64,000 nt of DNA. Origin: Microbacterium sp. AG1240. Its GTDB lineage: Bacteria > Actinomycetota > Actinomycetes > Actinomycetales > Microbacteriaceae. This document shows positions 50,462 through 59,836 of the stretch, one piece after another (position 1 is the stretch's first letter; every line of letters starts with the position of its first letter). The notes under the pieces are model-generated. The model was not told where the DNA came from. It ran no database searches and saw nothing but the letters and a program-made list of their open reading frames with translations. The DNA lies in NCBI RefSeq assembly GCF_003635115.1, contig NZ_RBXJ01000004.1, positions 62,001 to 126,000 on the forward strand, written 5' to 3'. Made by a program: the position numbers and the translations under genes.

Positions 50462-51622
50462 GTGACCGACGAGAATCTGAACGACAAGAACCTGGGCGCC
50501 ACCTCCGTGGACGAACCCACGGCGCAGTCGGACGACCAGGTCGTGGCGACCGAGAGCGCCAGCGGCGAGCCCGAGGCCTCGTCGTCGACGGATGCGGATG
50601 ACGCGAAGGCCGCGGGTGCTCCGCCGCAGTACGGCGTCGGACCCTTCTCGGTCCGCGAGGTCGCCCTGGGCGGAGTGTGGCTCGTCGCGTTCGTCGTGTC
50701 GTTCTTCCCCGTGAACCTCCTCGTCGGGGCGCCGGCCGCGCTCGTCGGCGGACTGAACGTGTGGGTGTCGGGCCTGGCCTGGATCCTCTCGATCGGCGTG
50801 CCGACGGTCGCCGTCTTCCTCGTCTTCCTCCGCCGGCTCTCGCCGCAGGGGATCCCGCGTGTCGGGTCGCTCGGCATCGATCAGTTCGCCTCGGTGGCCT
50901 TCTCCGTCGCCGCGATCTACTGGCTCCAGTCGGTGTGGGAGACCGTCGCGATCTCGATCGAGACGGGCGCCTGGGTGCGTTCGTGGGTGATCTGGGTCGA
51001 GCTCGTCCTGATGCTCGCCGGCGTCGTGCTCACCGTCTTCGCCCCCTTCATCCCTTCCCTCGAGCAGGACTTCCAGGACCGCCGCGAGGTGCCCGCGCAC
51101 CGCAATGCCCGTCCGATCCGCGGAGTCGTCGCCCGGCCGAAGACCCCGCGCCCGGAGCGCCCCGCACCGGCACCCGCCGAGCAGCACGCGGCTCCGGCCT
51201 ACGTTCCGCCGGTAGCGCACGACACCGGTTCGTATGACTCCGGCTCCCAGCCGGCCGCTGCCGATCAGTCCGACACCGGCGCTTTCAGCAGCCCGACCGC
51301 CGACACCGGCGCCTACGGCACCGACGTCTTCGCCCCGCTGCACACCGGTGAGACCACGCAGACCTCCGACGACGACTGGGCACCCGCGAACGACGACACC
51401 GTCCGCACCACCCAGATCCCCGCACAGGCGCAGACGCAGGCCTTCTGGGCGCTCGTGCCGGTCGAGCGCGACGTCGTCGACGACTACGGCAACCCGCTCT
51501 TCCGCATCGGCCCGACAGCCTGGGCGCTCGTCATCGAAGACCGGGGCGAAGCCTTCGTCGTCCGGCACGAAGACGGTCGCGTGGGCTATCTCCACGACGT
51601 CACCGGCGTCACGCGCGGCTGA
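50462..51622 (+). CDS. hypothetical multi-pass membrane protein
   Basis: The gene encodes 386 residues of unknown function. A ~60-residue acidic arm is followed by about four membrane segments between ~65 and 205 (VALGGVWLVAFVVSFFPVNL, then LAWILSIGVPTVAVFLVFLR and two more). A long Ala/Pro/Thr-rich cytosolic or external region comes next. A small C-terminal fold (ALVPVERDVVDDYGNPLFRI, then WALVIEDRGEAFVVRHEDGR) may be a separate domain. It seems to be monocistronic between dnaE and hisD. I do not recognise the family and infer no function. Confidence 0.7.
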   Translation: MTDENLNDKNLGATSVDEPTAQSDDQVVATESASGEPEASSSTDADDAKAAGAPPQYGVGPFSVREVALGGVWLVAFVVSFFPVNLLVGAPAALVGGLNVWVSGLAWILSIGVPTVAVFLVFLRRLSPQGIPRVGSLGIDQFASVAFSVAAIYWLQSVWETVAISIETGAWVRSWVIWVELVLMLAGVVLTVFAPFIPSLEQDFQDRREVPAHRNARPIRGVVARPKTPRPERPAPAPAEQHAAPAYVPPVAHDTGSYDSGSQPAAADQSDTGAFSSPTADTGAYGTDVFAPLHTGETTQTSDDDWAPANDDTVRTTQIPAQAQTQAFWALVPVERDVVDDYGNPLFRIGPTAWALVIEDRGEAFVVRHEDGRVGYLHDVTGVTRG

Positions 51623-51642
51623 GGGTCACCGGCTCCAGCCGG

Positions 51643-51648
51643 TAGCCT
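51643..51648 (+). promoter_or_regulatory. -10 hexamer of leaderless hisD promoter
   Basis: TAGCCT ends six bases before the hisD ATG. Confidence 0.55.
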
Positions 51649-51654
51649 GGACGG

Positions 51655-52956
51655 ATGCTTCGAACCATCGATCTGCGCGGTCGCGTCCTGTCACCGGCCG
51701 AGTTCCTCGCCGCCGTTCCGCGTGCCGAAGGAGCCCGCGACGAGGCGTTGAGCGTCGCCTCGGAGATCGTCGCCGACGTCGCGGAGCGCGGTGAGGCCGC
51801 GCTCCGCGAACAGGCCACCGCGTTCGACGGGGTCAGCGACCACGACCTCCGGGTTCCGGCATCCCACCTCGTCGAGGCACTCGGCCAGCTCGCCCCCGAT
51901 GTGCGAGCCGCTCTCGAGGAGGCCGTCGCGCGGGTGCGCCGGGCGTCCGCTGCGCAGGTGCCCGCACCGGTCGTGACCGAGCTCGCGCCGGGCGCGCGGG
52001 TGGCGCAGCGCTGGCAGCCCGTGCGCCGCGTGGGCGTCTACGTTCCGGGCGGCAAGGCCGTATACCCGTCGAGCGTCGTGATGAACGTGGTTCCGGCGCA
52101 GGTCGCGGGCGTTTCCCAGGTCGCCCTCACGTCGCCGCCCCAGCGCGAGTTCGGCGGGCGGGTGCACCCCACGATCCTCGCGGCCGCCCACCTCCTCGGC
52201 GTCACCGAGGTCTACGCGCTGGGCGGCGCCGGCGCGATCGGTGCGCTCGCCCATGGCGTATCGGCCATCGGCCTCGAGCCGGTCGACGTCGTGACAGGCC
52301 CGGGCAACAACTTCGTCGCCGCCGCCAAGCGCGTTGTCGCCGGGCGGGTCGGCACCGACTCGGAGGCCGGTGCCACCGAGATCCTCGTCGTCGCCGATGC
52401 CTCGGCCGACGCCCGGTTGGTCGCCGCCGATCTCGTCAGTCAGGCCGAGCACGACGAACAGGCCTCCGCGGTGCTCGTGACCGATTCGCCCGAGCTCGCC
52501 CTCGCCGTCTCGGCCGCCGTCGACGTCCGCGCCGCCGCGACCCGCCACAGCGAACGGGTAGCGGCGGCCCTCACCGGGCCGCAGTCGGCGATCGTCCTCG
52601 TCGACGACATCGCTGCGGCGACCGCGTTCAGCAACGCCTACGCACCCGAGCACCTCGAGCTGCAGCTGGAGAACGCCCGCCCGGAGGAGTTCGTGCACGC
52701 CGGAGCGATCTTCGTCGGCCCGCACACCCCGGTCAGCCTGGGGGATTACCTGGCGGGCAGCAATCACGTGCTCCCGACGGGCGGTCAGGCGCGCTTCCAG
52801 CCGGGTCTGTCGGCCGCCACCTTCCTGCGTCCGCAGCAGGTCATCGAGTACGACCGCGCCGCTCTCGCGACCGTGCGCGACGGAATCGTCGCCCTCGCCG
52901 AGGCCGAGGCCCTGCCGGCGCACGGCGAGGCCGTCGTGGCCCGGTTCGAGGCGTAG
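51655..52956 (+). CDS. hisD: histidinol dehydrogenase
   Basis: This zinc enzyme oxidises L-histidinol to histidine, the last two steps of the pathway. The 433 residues contain GVYVPGGKAVYPSSVVMN, the signature VSQAEHDEQASAVLVTDS, and DYLAGSNHVLPTGGQARF with catalytic and zinc-binding His residues. The rest of the his operon is not adjacent to the right, since nrdR follows. The ATG is leaderless. Its stop TAG also begins the TAGTCT hexamer upstream of nrdR. Confidence 0.95.
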   Translation: MLRTIDLRGRVLSPAEFLAAVPRAEGARDEALSVASEIVADVAERGEAALREQATAFDGVSDHDLRVPASHLVEALGQLAPDVRAALEEAVARVRRASAAQVPAPVVTELAPGARVAQRWQPVRRVGVYVPGGKAVYPSSVVMNVVPAQVAGVSQVALTSPPQREFGGRVHPTILAAAHLLGVTEVYALGGAGAIGALAHGVSAIGLEPVDVVTGPGNNFVAAAKRVVAGRVGTDSEAGATEILVVADASADARLVAADLVSQAEHDEQASAVLVTDSPELALAVSAAVDVRAAATRHSERVAAALTGPQSAIVLVDDIAAATAFSNAYAPEHLELQLENARPEEFVHAGAIFVGPHTPVSLGDYLAGSNHVLPTGGQARFQPGLSAATFLRPQQVIEYDRAALATVRDGIVALAEAEALPAHGEAVVARFEA

Positions 52957-52959
52957 TCT
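52954..52959 (+). promoter_or_regulatory. candidate nrdR -10 overlapping the hisD stop
   Basis: TAGTCT starts with the hisD stop codon and ends nine bases before the nrdR ATG. Confidence 0.4.
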
Positions 52960-52968
52960 TTCGGTGCC

Positions 52969-53454
52969 ATGCACTGCCCCTTCTGCCGCCACCCCGATTC
53001 CCGTGTCATCGACTCCCGAACGAGCGATGACGGCCTCAGCATCCGTCGTCGACGCCAGTGCCCCCAGTGCGGCGGCCGGTTCTCCACGGTCGAGACCGCG
53101 AGCCTGAACGTGATCAAGCGCTCCGGCGTGATCGAACCGTTCAGTCGGGAGAAGGTCATGTCGGGCGTTCGCAAAGCCTGCCAGGGCCGCCCCGTGACCG
53201 ACGCCGATCTCGCGATGCTGGCGCAGTCGGTCGAAGAAGCCGTTCGTCAGACCGGATCGTCGCAGATCGACGCAAACGAGATCGGTCTCGCCATCCTCGG
53301 CCCCCTGCGTGAGCTCGACGAGGTGGCGTTCCTGCGCTTCGCCAGCGTCTACCAGGCGTTCGAGTCGCTGGAGGACTTCGAGACGGCCATCGAGCAGCTG
53401 CGCGTGGATCACCGCGATCGTCGCCGCGTGCGCGACGCGGCGCAGGTCGACTGA
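52969..53454 (+). CDS. nrdR: ribonucleotide reductase repressor NrdR
   Basis: NrdR senses ATP/dATP and represses ribonucleotide reductase operons at NrdR boxes. The 161 residues hold the zinc ribbon ([17 protein letters not shown], then [16 protein letters not shown]) and the ATP-cone domain ([20 protein letters not shown] onwards). No nrd operon or NrdR-box pair is recognised in this window. A broken NrdH-like gene occurs in the phage module far upstream, but it is unrelated by position. Confidence 0.95.
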   Translation: MHCPFCRHPDSRVIDSRTSDDGLSIRRRRQCPQCGGRFSTVETASLNVIKRSGVIEPFSREKVMSGVRKACQGRPVTDADLAMLAQSVEEAVRQTGSSQIDANEIGLAILGPLRELDEVAFLRFASVYQAFESLEDFETAIEQLRVDHRDRRRVRDAAQVD

Positions 53455-53464
53455 CACGGTCCAG

Positions 53465-53470
53465 TAATCT
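53465..53470 (+). promoter_or_regulatory. candidate pyrD -10
   Basis: TAATCT ends seven bases before the pyrD ATG, consistent with a leaderless or one-base leader transcript. Confidence 0.45.
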
Positions 53471-53477
53471 GGCGGGG

Positions 53478-54500
53478 ATGTATCCCCTTCTCTTCCGGCA
53501 CGTGCTGTCGCGCATCGACCCCGAGCGCGCCCACCACCTCGCCGTGCCGGTGATCCGGCTGTTCGGTGTCCGCCCGTTCTCCCGGGTCGTCCGCGCCATG
53601 ACCGCGCCCGCTCCCGAACTGCGCACGCGGGCCCTCGGCCTCGAGTTCGACTCGCCGTTCGGTGTGGCCGCCGGGTTCGACAAAGACGTGCGCATGGTTC
53701 GCGGTCTCGAAGCGCTCGGTTTCGGACACGTCGAGGTCGGCACGCTCACGGCTCTCGCGCAGCCCGGCAACCCCCGTCCGCGCCTGTTCCGGCTCGTGGC
53801 AGACCGAGCGGTCATCAACCGGATGGGGTTCAACAACTCGGGTGCCGCCGCGGCCGCGGAACGCCTGCGGCGCCTGCGACGGCGCGACGGGCGCACCGTC
53901 GTCGGTGTGAACATCGGCAAGAGCCGCGCGGTCGACGTCGAGGTCGCGACCGCCGATTACGTGCGCAGTACCGAACTCCTCGCGCCGTTGGCCGACTACC
54001 TGGTCGTCAACGTGTCGTCACCGAACACCCCCGGCCTGCGCGGTCTGCAGGCCGTCGAGACGCTGCGTCCTCTGCTGGAGGCGGTGAGGGATGCTGCGGG
54101 CGGCACGCCACTGCTGGTCAAGATCGCCCCCGATCTCCCCGACGACGAGGTGCACGCGGTCTCGCGTCTGGCGGTGGACCTGGGCCTCGCCGGCCTGATC
54201 GCCACGAACACGACGATCTCGCGAGAAGGCCTCGCCACGCCCGCGGGTGTCGTCGAGGCGGCGGGAGCGGGCGGGCTCTCGGGGGCGCCGCTGAAGGAAC
54301 GAGCCCTCGCGGTGCTGCGTCTCGTGCGCGAGGTCGTTCCGGCGGAGTTCGCCGTGATCTCGGCCGGAGGGGTCGAGACGGCCGACGACGTGCGAGAGCG
54401 CCTCGCCGCGGGCGCGACCCTGGTTCAGGGGTACACGGCGTTCCTGTACCGCGGACCCTTCTGGGCCCGCCAGATCAACCGCGGACTGCGCCGCGGGTGA
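53478..54500 (+). CDS. pyrD: dihydroorotate dehydrogenase (quinone), class 2
   Basis: This FMN enzyme oxidises dihydroorotate to orotate, passing electrons to menaquinone at the membrane. The 340 residues include the N-terminal amphipathic extension (MYPLLFRHVLSRIDPERAHH) typical of class 2, GVAAGFDKDVRMVRGL, INRMGFNNSG, VNVSSPNTPGLRGLQ with the catalytic Ser, and ISAGGVETADDVRERLAAGA. The substrate-derived electrons would enter the quinone pool used by the bc1 complex encoded at the right end of the window. Confidence 0.95.
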   Translation: MYPLLFRHVLSRIDPERAHHLAVPVIRLFGVRPFSRVVRAMTAPAPELRTRALGLEFDSPFGVAAGFDKDVRMVRGLEALGFGHVEVGTLTALAQPGNPRPRLFRLVADRAVINRMGFNNSGAAAAAERLRRLRRRDGRTVVGVNIGKSRAVDVEVATADYVRSTELLAPLADYLVVNVSSPNTPGLRGLQAVETLRPLLEAVRDAAGGTPLLVKIAPDLPDDEVHAVSRLAVDLGLAGLIATNTTISREGLATPAGVVEAAGAGGLSGAPLKERALAVLRLVREVVPAEFAVISAGGVETADDVRERLAAGATLVQGYTAFLYRGPFWARQINRGLRRG

Positions 54501-54506
54501 GTCGGA

Positions 54507-55079
54507 TCAGACCGGGTAGCCGCCGCGCTTGACCTGCGGCTTCGGCAGACGCATGAAGCGCATCTGCACGGTGCGCATCGCCGCGTACCAGCCCAGGCCC
54601 TTCTCCATGCGGGCCTCGCCGAACTTGGCGCGGGCTTCCTTCTTCACGCGGCGCCCGGTGAGCACCATGTCACCGATCGTCAGCAGGACGAAGACCATCA
54701 GCACCGGGTAGGCGAACAGCTGGATGTAGACGTTCGGGATCAGGGTGAACAGGATCACGAGGATCGCCATCGGCATGAGTGCCTCGCCGAGGTGCCAACC
54801 GGCGTCGACCCAGTCGCGGGCGAACCGGCGCTGCGGACCCTTGTCGCGCAGCGGGAGGTACTTGTCCTCACCGGCGGCCATACCGGCCCGAGCGCGGTCG
54901 CGGGCGACGGCCAGTTCGGCGCGGGCGCGAGCGCGGGCTTCCTTCGTGTCGGCCACCAGCGGGCGCTTGCGCGCGGCCTCCTGCTCGGCGCGCGTGGGCG
55001 TTGCGCGGCCCTTGCCGCTGCCGGGAGCGAACTCCTCTTCGGGAGCTTCGTTCGATGCGGGGGCGGGGGACTTGGCCAC
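54507..55079 (-). CDS. DUF3043 membrane protein
   Basis: The gene encodes 190 residues. A long charged N-terminal arm (RPLVADTKEARARARAELAV; helical, Arg/Ala-rich) leads to RRFARDWVDAGWHLGEALMP and two membrane segments (MAILVILFTLIPNVYIQLFA, then LMVFVLLTIGDMVL). The basic tail ends in KRGGYPV. The family is found widely in actinobacteria and has no known function. The start is the GTG at 55079 with GAGG seven bases upstream. It is transcribed divergently from the M20 peptidase through an overlapping -10 region. Confidence 0.8.
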   Translation of the reverse strand: MAKSPAPASNEAPEEEFAPGSGKGRATPTRAEQEAARKRPLVADTKEARARARAELAVARDRARAGMAAGEDKYLPLRDKGPQRRFARDWVDAGWHLGEALMPMAILVILFTLIPNVYIQLFAYPVLMVFVLLTIGDMVLTGRRVKKEARAKFGEARMEKGLGWYAAMRTVQMRFMRLPKPQVKRGGYPV

Positions 55080-55111
55080 GGTGAACCTCGAAAACGTCGT
55101 TGCGGGAGCCT

Positions 55112-55119
55112 TAAGATTA
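55112..55119. promoter_or_regulatory. shared bidirectional -10 element
   Basis: TAAGATTA reads TAAGAT on plus (seven bases before the M20 ATG) and TAATCT on minus, towards the DUF3043 gene. One near-symmetric sequence thus offers a -10 hexamer to both divergent genes. Confidence 0.5.
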
Positions 55120-55124
55120 CCCGC

Positions 55125-56519
55125 ATGACCCCCGAAACTTCCCGACAGGACGCTGTGCGCTCCGCCGCGACCGAAGGTATCCCGACCGCTCTCGCCGATC
55201 TCGGCGCCCTGGTGCGGATCCCGTCCATCGCCTGGCCGGCTTTCGACCAGACGCAGCTGGAGCGCAGCGCCGAGGCCGTGGCGGATCTCGCCCGTGAGAT
55301 CGGGGTGTTCGATTCCGTGGAGGTCGCCCGCGCGGCGATCCCCGGAACCGACGAACTCGGCCAGCCCGCCGTCCTTGCGGTCCGTCGCGCGCGCAACGGG
55401 CGCCCGACCGTCCTGCTCTACGCCCACCACGACGTGCAGCCCCCCGGAGACGAGTCGCTCTGGGAGTCGCCGCCGTTCGAGCCGACGGTGCGCGGCGGCC
55501 GCCTCTACGGTCGCGGCGCCGCCGACGACAAGGCGGGCGTCATGGCGCACCTGGCCTCCCTCCGCGCACTCACCGCCGCCCTCGGCGACGACTTCGACCT
55601 CGGCGTCGCACTCTTCATCGAGGGGGAGGAGGAGTACGGCTCGCGCTCGTTCGCGACGTTCCTCTCCGACCACGCCGACGTGCTGCGCTCCGACGTGATC
55701 GTCGTCGCCGATTCGGGAAACTGGGACGAGAAGACGCCGGCTCTCACGGTCTCCCTCCGCGGCAACGCGCGGTTCACGCTGCGCGTGCGCACGCTCGACC
55801 ACGCCTCGCACTCGGGCATGTTCGGCGGGGCCGTCCCCGACGCGATGCTCGCCACGGTCAAGCTCCTGTCAACCCTGTGGGATGACGACGGCGCGGTCGC
55901 GGTCGAGGGATTGCAGGAAAGGGATGCTGCCACGCCCGACTACACGGAGCAGACCCTCCGCTCGGAGACGGGGCTCCTCGACGGCGTCTCGCCCATCGGC
56001 ACGGGCTCGTTCCTCGGACGCATCTGGAACAAGCCGTCCGTGACGATCACCGGCATCGACGCCACGAGCGTGGAGGCGGCGTCCAACACCCTCGCGCCCG
56101 AGACCTCGGTCGTCATCAGCGCGCGCGTCGCCCCCGGGCAGCGCGCCGAGGACGCCTATGCCGCGATCGAGGCGCACCTGCGCGCGCACGCCCCTTTCGG
56201 AGCGCAGCTGGAGTTCACCGACGTCGACTGCGGTGACGCGTTCCTCGTCGACACGAGCGGGTGGGCCGTCGACGACGTGCGCGACGCCTTCCGGGAGGGC
56301 TACGGCGTCGAGCCGGTCGACGTGGGCGTGGGCGGTTCCATCCCGTTCATCGCCGACCTGGTCCGCGAGAACCCCGGCGCGCAGATCCTCGTCACCGGGG
56401 TGGAGGACCCGCACTCCCGGGCGCACAGTCCGAACGAGTCGCTGCACCTCGACACCTTCCGCAAAGCCGTGGTGTCGGAGGCCCTCCTGCTCGAGAAGCT
56501 CGACGCGCGCACGATCTGA
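55125..56519 (+). CDS. M20-family metallopeptidase (dipeptidase)
   Basis: The gene encodes 464 residues. The metal-binding blocks are YAHHDVQPPGDESLWES (first ligand His and Asp), GRGAADDKAGVMAHL (bridging Asp), EGEEEYGS (general-base Glu and ligand Glu) and, at the C-terminus, PHSRAHSPNESLHL (ligand His). The dimerisation domain lies between ~190 and 330. The layout is that of ArgE/DapE/CPG2-type carboxypeptidases and dipeptidases acting in the cytosol; the substrate is not predictable. The ATG at 55125 has TAAGAT seven bases upstream. Confidence 0.9.
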   Translation: MTPETSRQDAVRSAATEGIPTALADLGALVRIPSIAWPAFDQTQLERSAEAVADLAREIGVFDSVEVARAAIPGTDELGQPAVLAVRRARNGRPTVLLYAHHDVQPPGDESLWESPPFEPTVRGGRLYGRGAADDKAGVMAHLASLRALTAALGDDFDLGVALFIEGEEEYGSRSFATFLSDHADVLRSDVIVVADSGNWDEKTPALTVSLRGNARFTLRVRTLDHASHSGMFGGAVPDAMLATVKLLSTLWDDDGAVAVEGLQERDAATPDYTEQTLRSETGLLDGVSPIGTGSFLGRIWNKPSVTITGIDATSVEAASNTLAPETSVVISARVAPGQRAEDAYAAIEAHLRAHAPFGAQLEFTDVDCGDAFLVDTSGWAVDDVRDAFREGYGVEPVDVGVGGSIPFIADLVRENPGAQILVTGVEDPHSRAHSPNESLHLDTFRKAVVSEALLLEKLDARTI

Positions 56520-56545
56520 TCGAGCCCGCTCCGCCGGGGGCGGCG

Positions 56546-56551
56546 TACAAT
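56546..56551 (+). promoter_or_regulatory. candidate erpA -10
   Basis: TACAAT lies 37 bases before the erpA ATG, which has GAGGAGAG as ribosome site. Confidence 0.5.
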
Positions 56552-56588
56552 TGCAGCATCCGTTCGCCCCACACGCCCGAGGAGAGTC

Positions 56589-56954
56589 ATGACCGACACT
56601 GCCCTGTCGACCGAGCCGACCGTCCGTGACCACGGTGTGTCGCTGACCGATACCGCCGCCGAGAAGGTCAAGAGCCTGCTCAGCCAGGAGGGTCGCGACG
56701 ACCTCCGTCTGCGCGTGGCGGTCCAGCCCGGCGGCTGCTCCGGACTCATCTACCAGCTCTACTTCGACGAGCGCTTCCTCGACGGCGACAAGGCCGTGGA
56801 CTTCGACGGCGTCGAGGTCATCGTCGACGACATGAGCGTCCCGTACCTCGACGGCGCGAAGATCGATTTCAAAGACACGATCTCCGAGCAGGGCTTCACC
56901 ATCGACAACCCGAACGCTGCCGGCAGCTGCGCCTGCGGCGACTCGTTCCACTGA
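56589..56954 (+). CDS. erpA: A-type iron-sulfur carrier, ErpA-like
   Basis: This carrier delivers Fe-S clusters to target proteins. The 121 residues have the three ligand Cys: one in QPGGCSGLIYQL and the CxC pair in GSCACGDSFH at the C-terminus. The last lacks the bulky hydrophobic tail of some homologues but has the normal spacing. The gene lies just before the cytochrome oxidase genes. The Rieske protein QcrA encoded at the right edge is a plausible Fe-S client, though by inference only. Confidence 0.92.
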   Translation: MTDTALSTEPTVRDHGVSLTDTAAEKVKSLLSQEGRDDLRLRVAVQPGGCSGLIYQLYFDERFLDGDKAVDFDGVEVIVDDMSVPYLDGAKIDFKDTISEQGFTIDNPNAAGSCACGDSFH

Positions 56955-57029
56955 GACGAGCCCGCGGCCGTCAGGCCGTTCGACGTCGAGAGATCTCGAC
57001 GGCCCGTCGATCGCAGACGACACGCGCAG

Positions 57030-57069
57030 ACCCGCGGAAGTGACCGGAAATCCGGTGGCTTCCGCGGGT
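57030..57069 (+). terminator. terminator after erpA
   Basis: ACCCGCGGAAG (57030-57040) pairs with CTTCCGCGGGT (57059-57069), and an inner ACCGGA/TCCGGT stem lengthens it. T-rich TTCGTCGTTT follows. Confidence 0.75.
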
Positions 57070-57120
57070 TTCGTCGTTTCGTACCTGAATGCTTGGCCCG
57101 AGAACCATAAGAGGTTGCTC

Positions 57121-57126
57121 TAGACT
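57121..57126 (+). promoter_or_regulatory. candidate ctaC -10
   Basis: TAGACT lies 41 bases before the ctaC GTG. GGAAAGG is the ribosome site. Confidence 0.5.
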
Positions 57127-57161
57127 GAGACAGCAATATTCTCGACCCGGAAAGGTGCACT

Positions 57162-58064
57162 GTGCCCTTGAAGACAGCGCCCTCCAGACGACGCCTCCGC
57201 CTGGCCGCACTTCCCGTCGGGATCGCCACGGCGCTCGTCCTGGCCGGCTGCACGACGACCGAGCTCAACGGGTTCCTCCCCGGCTTCACCGACGACGGTG
57301 TGCAGGCGACGAACCACACCGAGATGATCTCGGGCCTGTGGGTGAACTCCTGGCTCGTCCTCCTCGCGGTGGGCATCGTGACCTGGGCGCTCATGCTCTG
57401 GTCGGTCATCGTCTACCGCCGCCGCAAGGGCCAGACCGGCCTTCCCGTGCAGTTGCGCTACAACATGCCGATCGAGATCTTCTACACCGTCGTGCCCCTG
57501 ATCCTCGTCGTCGGCTTCTTCGCGTTCACCGCGCGTGACCAGACCATCCTCGAGACGCAGTACGACGACCCCGACGTCTCGATCACCGCGTTCGGCAAGC
57601 AGTGGGCATGGGACTTCCAGTACAACGGCGACCGCGAGGACAACTCCGACGCCGTGTGGACCATGGGCGTCCAGGCCGAGCCCGCCTCGAACGGCGACGT
57701 CGACCAGGATGCACTGCCGACGCTGTACCTCCCGGTGAACAAGACCGTGAAGATCGAGCTGCAGTCGCGCGACGTGATCCACTCCTTCTGGATCATCGAC
57801 TTCCTGTACAAGAAAGACATGTACATCGGTCGCGACAACTACATGTCGTTCACGCCGACGCGTGAGGGAACCTACGCCGGCAAGTGCGCCGAGCTCTGCG
57901 GCGAGTACCACTCGGCGATGCTTTTCAACGTCAAGGTCGTCAGCGAGACGGAGTACGAGAGCTACCTCTCGACCCTCCGTTCGGACGGACAGACCGGCGA
58001 CATCGATGACGCCTACGACCGGTTGCAGAACAACACCGGCTTCGGCACTGCTGTGGAAGGTTAA
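57162..58064 (+). CDS. ctaC: cytochrome c oxidase subunit II
   Basis: This is the CuA-bearing subunit of the aa3 oxidase. The 300 residues begin with a lipoprotein signal (LVLAGC, Cys30), so LspA should process it. Two membrane segments follow ([20 protein letters not shown] and [20 protein letters not shown]), then the external cupredoxin domain. CuA ligands are visible as [12 protein letters not shown] (C-x3-C-x3-H-x2-M), with an earlier His in [10 protein letters not shown]. It starts with GTG after GGAAAGG and is followed five bases on by ctaD. Confidence 0.95.
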   Translation: MPLKTAPSRRRLRLAALPVGIATALVLAGCTTTELNGFLPGFTDDGVQATNHTEMISGLWVNSWLVLLAVGIVTWALMLWSVIVYRRRKGQTGLPVQLRYNMPIEIFYTVVPLILVVGFFAFTARDQTILETQYDDPDVSITAFGKQWAWDFQYNGDREDNSDAVWTMGVQAEPASNGDVDQDALPTLYLPVNKTVKIELQSRDVIHSFWIIDFLYKKDMYIGRDNYMSFTPTREGTYAGKCAELCGEYHSAMLFNVKVVSETEYESYLSTLRSDGQTGDIDDAYDRLQNNTGFGTAVEG

Positions 58065-58069
58065 GGCTG

Positions 58070-59836
58070 ATGACGACCACACTTCCCCCGGAAGAGGCGA
58101 CGGGCGCCTCGCGTCCGACGACCCTTCCTCCTCGGCAGGCGGCGCTGCTCACCTCCTCGCGCATCGAGCAGAAGGGCAACGTCTTCGTCAAGTGGATCAC
58201 CTCCACCGACCACAAGACCATCGGGTACATGTACCTGATCGCCTCGGTGATCTTCTTCTGCCTCGGCGGCGTCATGGCGCTGATCATCCGTGCCGAGCTC
58301 TTCGAGCCCGGCATGCAGATCGTGCCCACGAAAGAGCAGTACAACCAGCTCTTCACCATGCACGGCACGATCATGCTCCTCATGTTCGCGACACCGCTGT
58401 TCGCGGGCTTCGCGAACGCGATCCTGCCGCTGCAGATCGGTGCACCCGACGTGGCGTTCCCGCGTCTGAACTCCTTCGCGTTCTGGCTCTTCCTCTTCGG
58501 CTCGACCATCGCGGTCGCCGGCTTCCTCACCCCGGCCGGTGCCGCAGGCTTCGGATGGTTCGCGTATCAACCGCTCGCGAACGCCAGCTTCTCGCCGGGC
58601 GTCGGGGGAAACCTCTGGATGCTCGGCCTCGGCATGAGCGGCTTCGGAACCATCCTCGGTGCGGTGAACTTCATCACCACGATCCTGACGATGCGCGCCC
58701 CCGGTATGACGATGTGGCGCATGCCGATCTTCACGTGGAACACGCTGATCACCAGCATCCTGATCCTGCTCGCGTTCCCCGTGCTGGCCGCCGCGATCTT
58801 CGCCGCCGCCGCCGACCGCGTTCTGGGTGCGCACATCTACGATCCGCAGAACGGCGGTGTTCTGCTCTGGCAGCACCTCTTCTGGTTCTTCGGGCACCCC
58901 GAGGTCTACATCATCGCTCTGCCGTTCTTCGGCATCGTGTCGGAGATCTTCCCGGTCTTCAGCCGTAAGCCGATCTTCGGATACAAGACGCTCGTCTACG
59001 CGACGATCGCGATCGCCGCCCTCTCGGTCGCCGTCTGGGCCCACCACATGTACGTGACGGGTGCGGTGCTGCTGCCGTTCTTCGCGCTGATGACGATGCT
59101 GATCGCGGTGCCGACGGGTGTGAAGATCTTCAACTGGATCGGCACGATGTGGCGGGGCTCGGTGACCTTCGAGACGCCGATGGTCTTCGCGCTCGGCTTC
59201 CTCCTGACCTTCGTCTTCGGTGGTCTGACCGGCGTCATCCTCGCGTCGCCGCCGCTCGACTTCCACCTGTCCGACTCGTACTTCGTCGTCGCGCACTTCC
59301 ACTACGTGGTGTTCGGCACGGTGGTGTTCGCGATGTTCGCCGGCTTCTACTTCTGGTGGCCGAAGTGGACGGGTCGCATGCTGAACGAGCGCCTCGGCTT
59401 CGTGCACTTCTGGATGCTGTTCATCGGCTTCCACATGACGTTCCTCATCCAGCACTGGCTGGGCGTCGACGGCATGGTGCGTCGTTACGCCGACTACTCG
59501 GCAGCCGACGGCTGGACCTGGCAGAACCAGGTCTCGACCGTGGGCGCGATGATCCTCGGTGCCTCGATGATCCCGTTCTTCCTCAACGTGTGGATCACCT
59601 CCCGGAAGGCTGCCCGCATCACGGTCAACGATCCGTGGGGTTACGGCGCGTCGCTCGAGTGGGCGACGTCGTGCCCGCCGCCGCGTCACAACTTCACGTC
59701 CATCCCGCGCATCCGCAGCGAGCGGCCCGCGTTCGACCTGAACCACCCCGAAGCCGGCATCCCGGTCGGTGTGGGTCCGGCGAAGGACGCACCCGAAGCG
59801 CCGGTCGTCGATGCGGACCAGGGAAAGGTCAAGTAA
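58070..59836 (+). CDS. ctaD: cytochrome c oxidase subunit I
   Basis: This is the catalytic subunit, holding haem a, haem a3 and CuB and pumping protons. The 588 residues have twelve membrane segments. Visible ligand motifs are [15 protein letters not shown] (haem a His), [16 protein letters not shown] (CuB His and the linked Tyr), [12 protein letters not shown] (CuB His pair) and [13 protein letters not shown] (haem a3 and haem a His). The N- and C-terminal extensions are typical for actinobacteria. It is co-transcribed with ctaC and ctaF. Confidence 0.97.
   Translation: MTTTLPPEEATGASRPTTLPPRQAALLTSSRIEQKGNVFVKWITSTDHKTIGYMYLIASVIFFCLGGVMALIIRAELFEPGMQIVPTKEQYNQLFTMHGTIMLLMFATPLFAGFANAILPLQIGAPDVAFPRLNSFAFWLFLFGSTIAVAGFLTPAGAAGFGWFAYQPLANASFSPGVGGNLWMLGLGMSGFGTILGAVNFITTILTMRAPGMTMWRMPIFTWNTLITSILILLAFPVLAAAIFAAAADRVLGAHIYDPQNGGVLLWQHLFWFFGHPEVYIIALPFFGIVSEIFPVFSRKPIFGYKTLVYATIAIAALSVAVWAHHMYVTGAVLLPFFALMTMLIAVPTGVKIFNWIGTMWRGSVTFETPMVFALGFLLTFVFGGLTGVILASPPLDFHLSDSYFVVAHFHYVVFGTVVFAMFAGFYFWWPKWTGRMLNERLGFVHFWMLFIGFHMTFLIQHWLGVDGMVRRYADYSAADGWTWQNQVSTVGAMILGASMIPFFLNVWITSRKAARITVNDPWGYGASLEWATSCPPPRHNFTSIPRIRSERPAFDLNHPEAGIPVGVGPAKDAPEAPVVDADQGKVK

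Noticed and set aside
48749-51595. Long minus-strand open frame opposite dnaE and the membrane-protein gene
   Set aside because: It is an antisense shadow. dnaE is certain, and the frame has no recognisable content.
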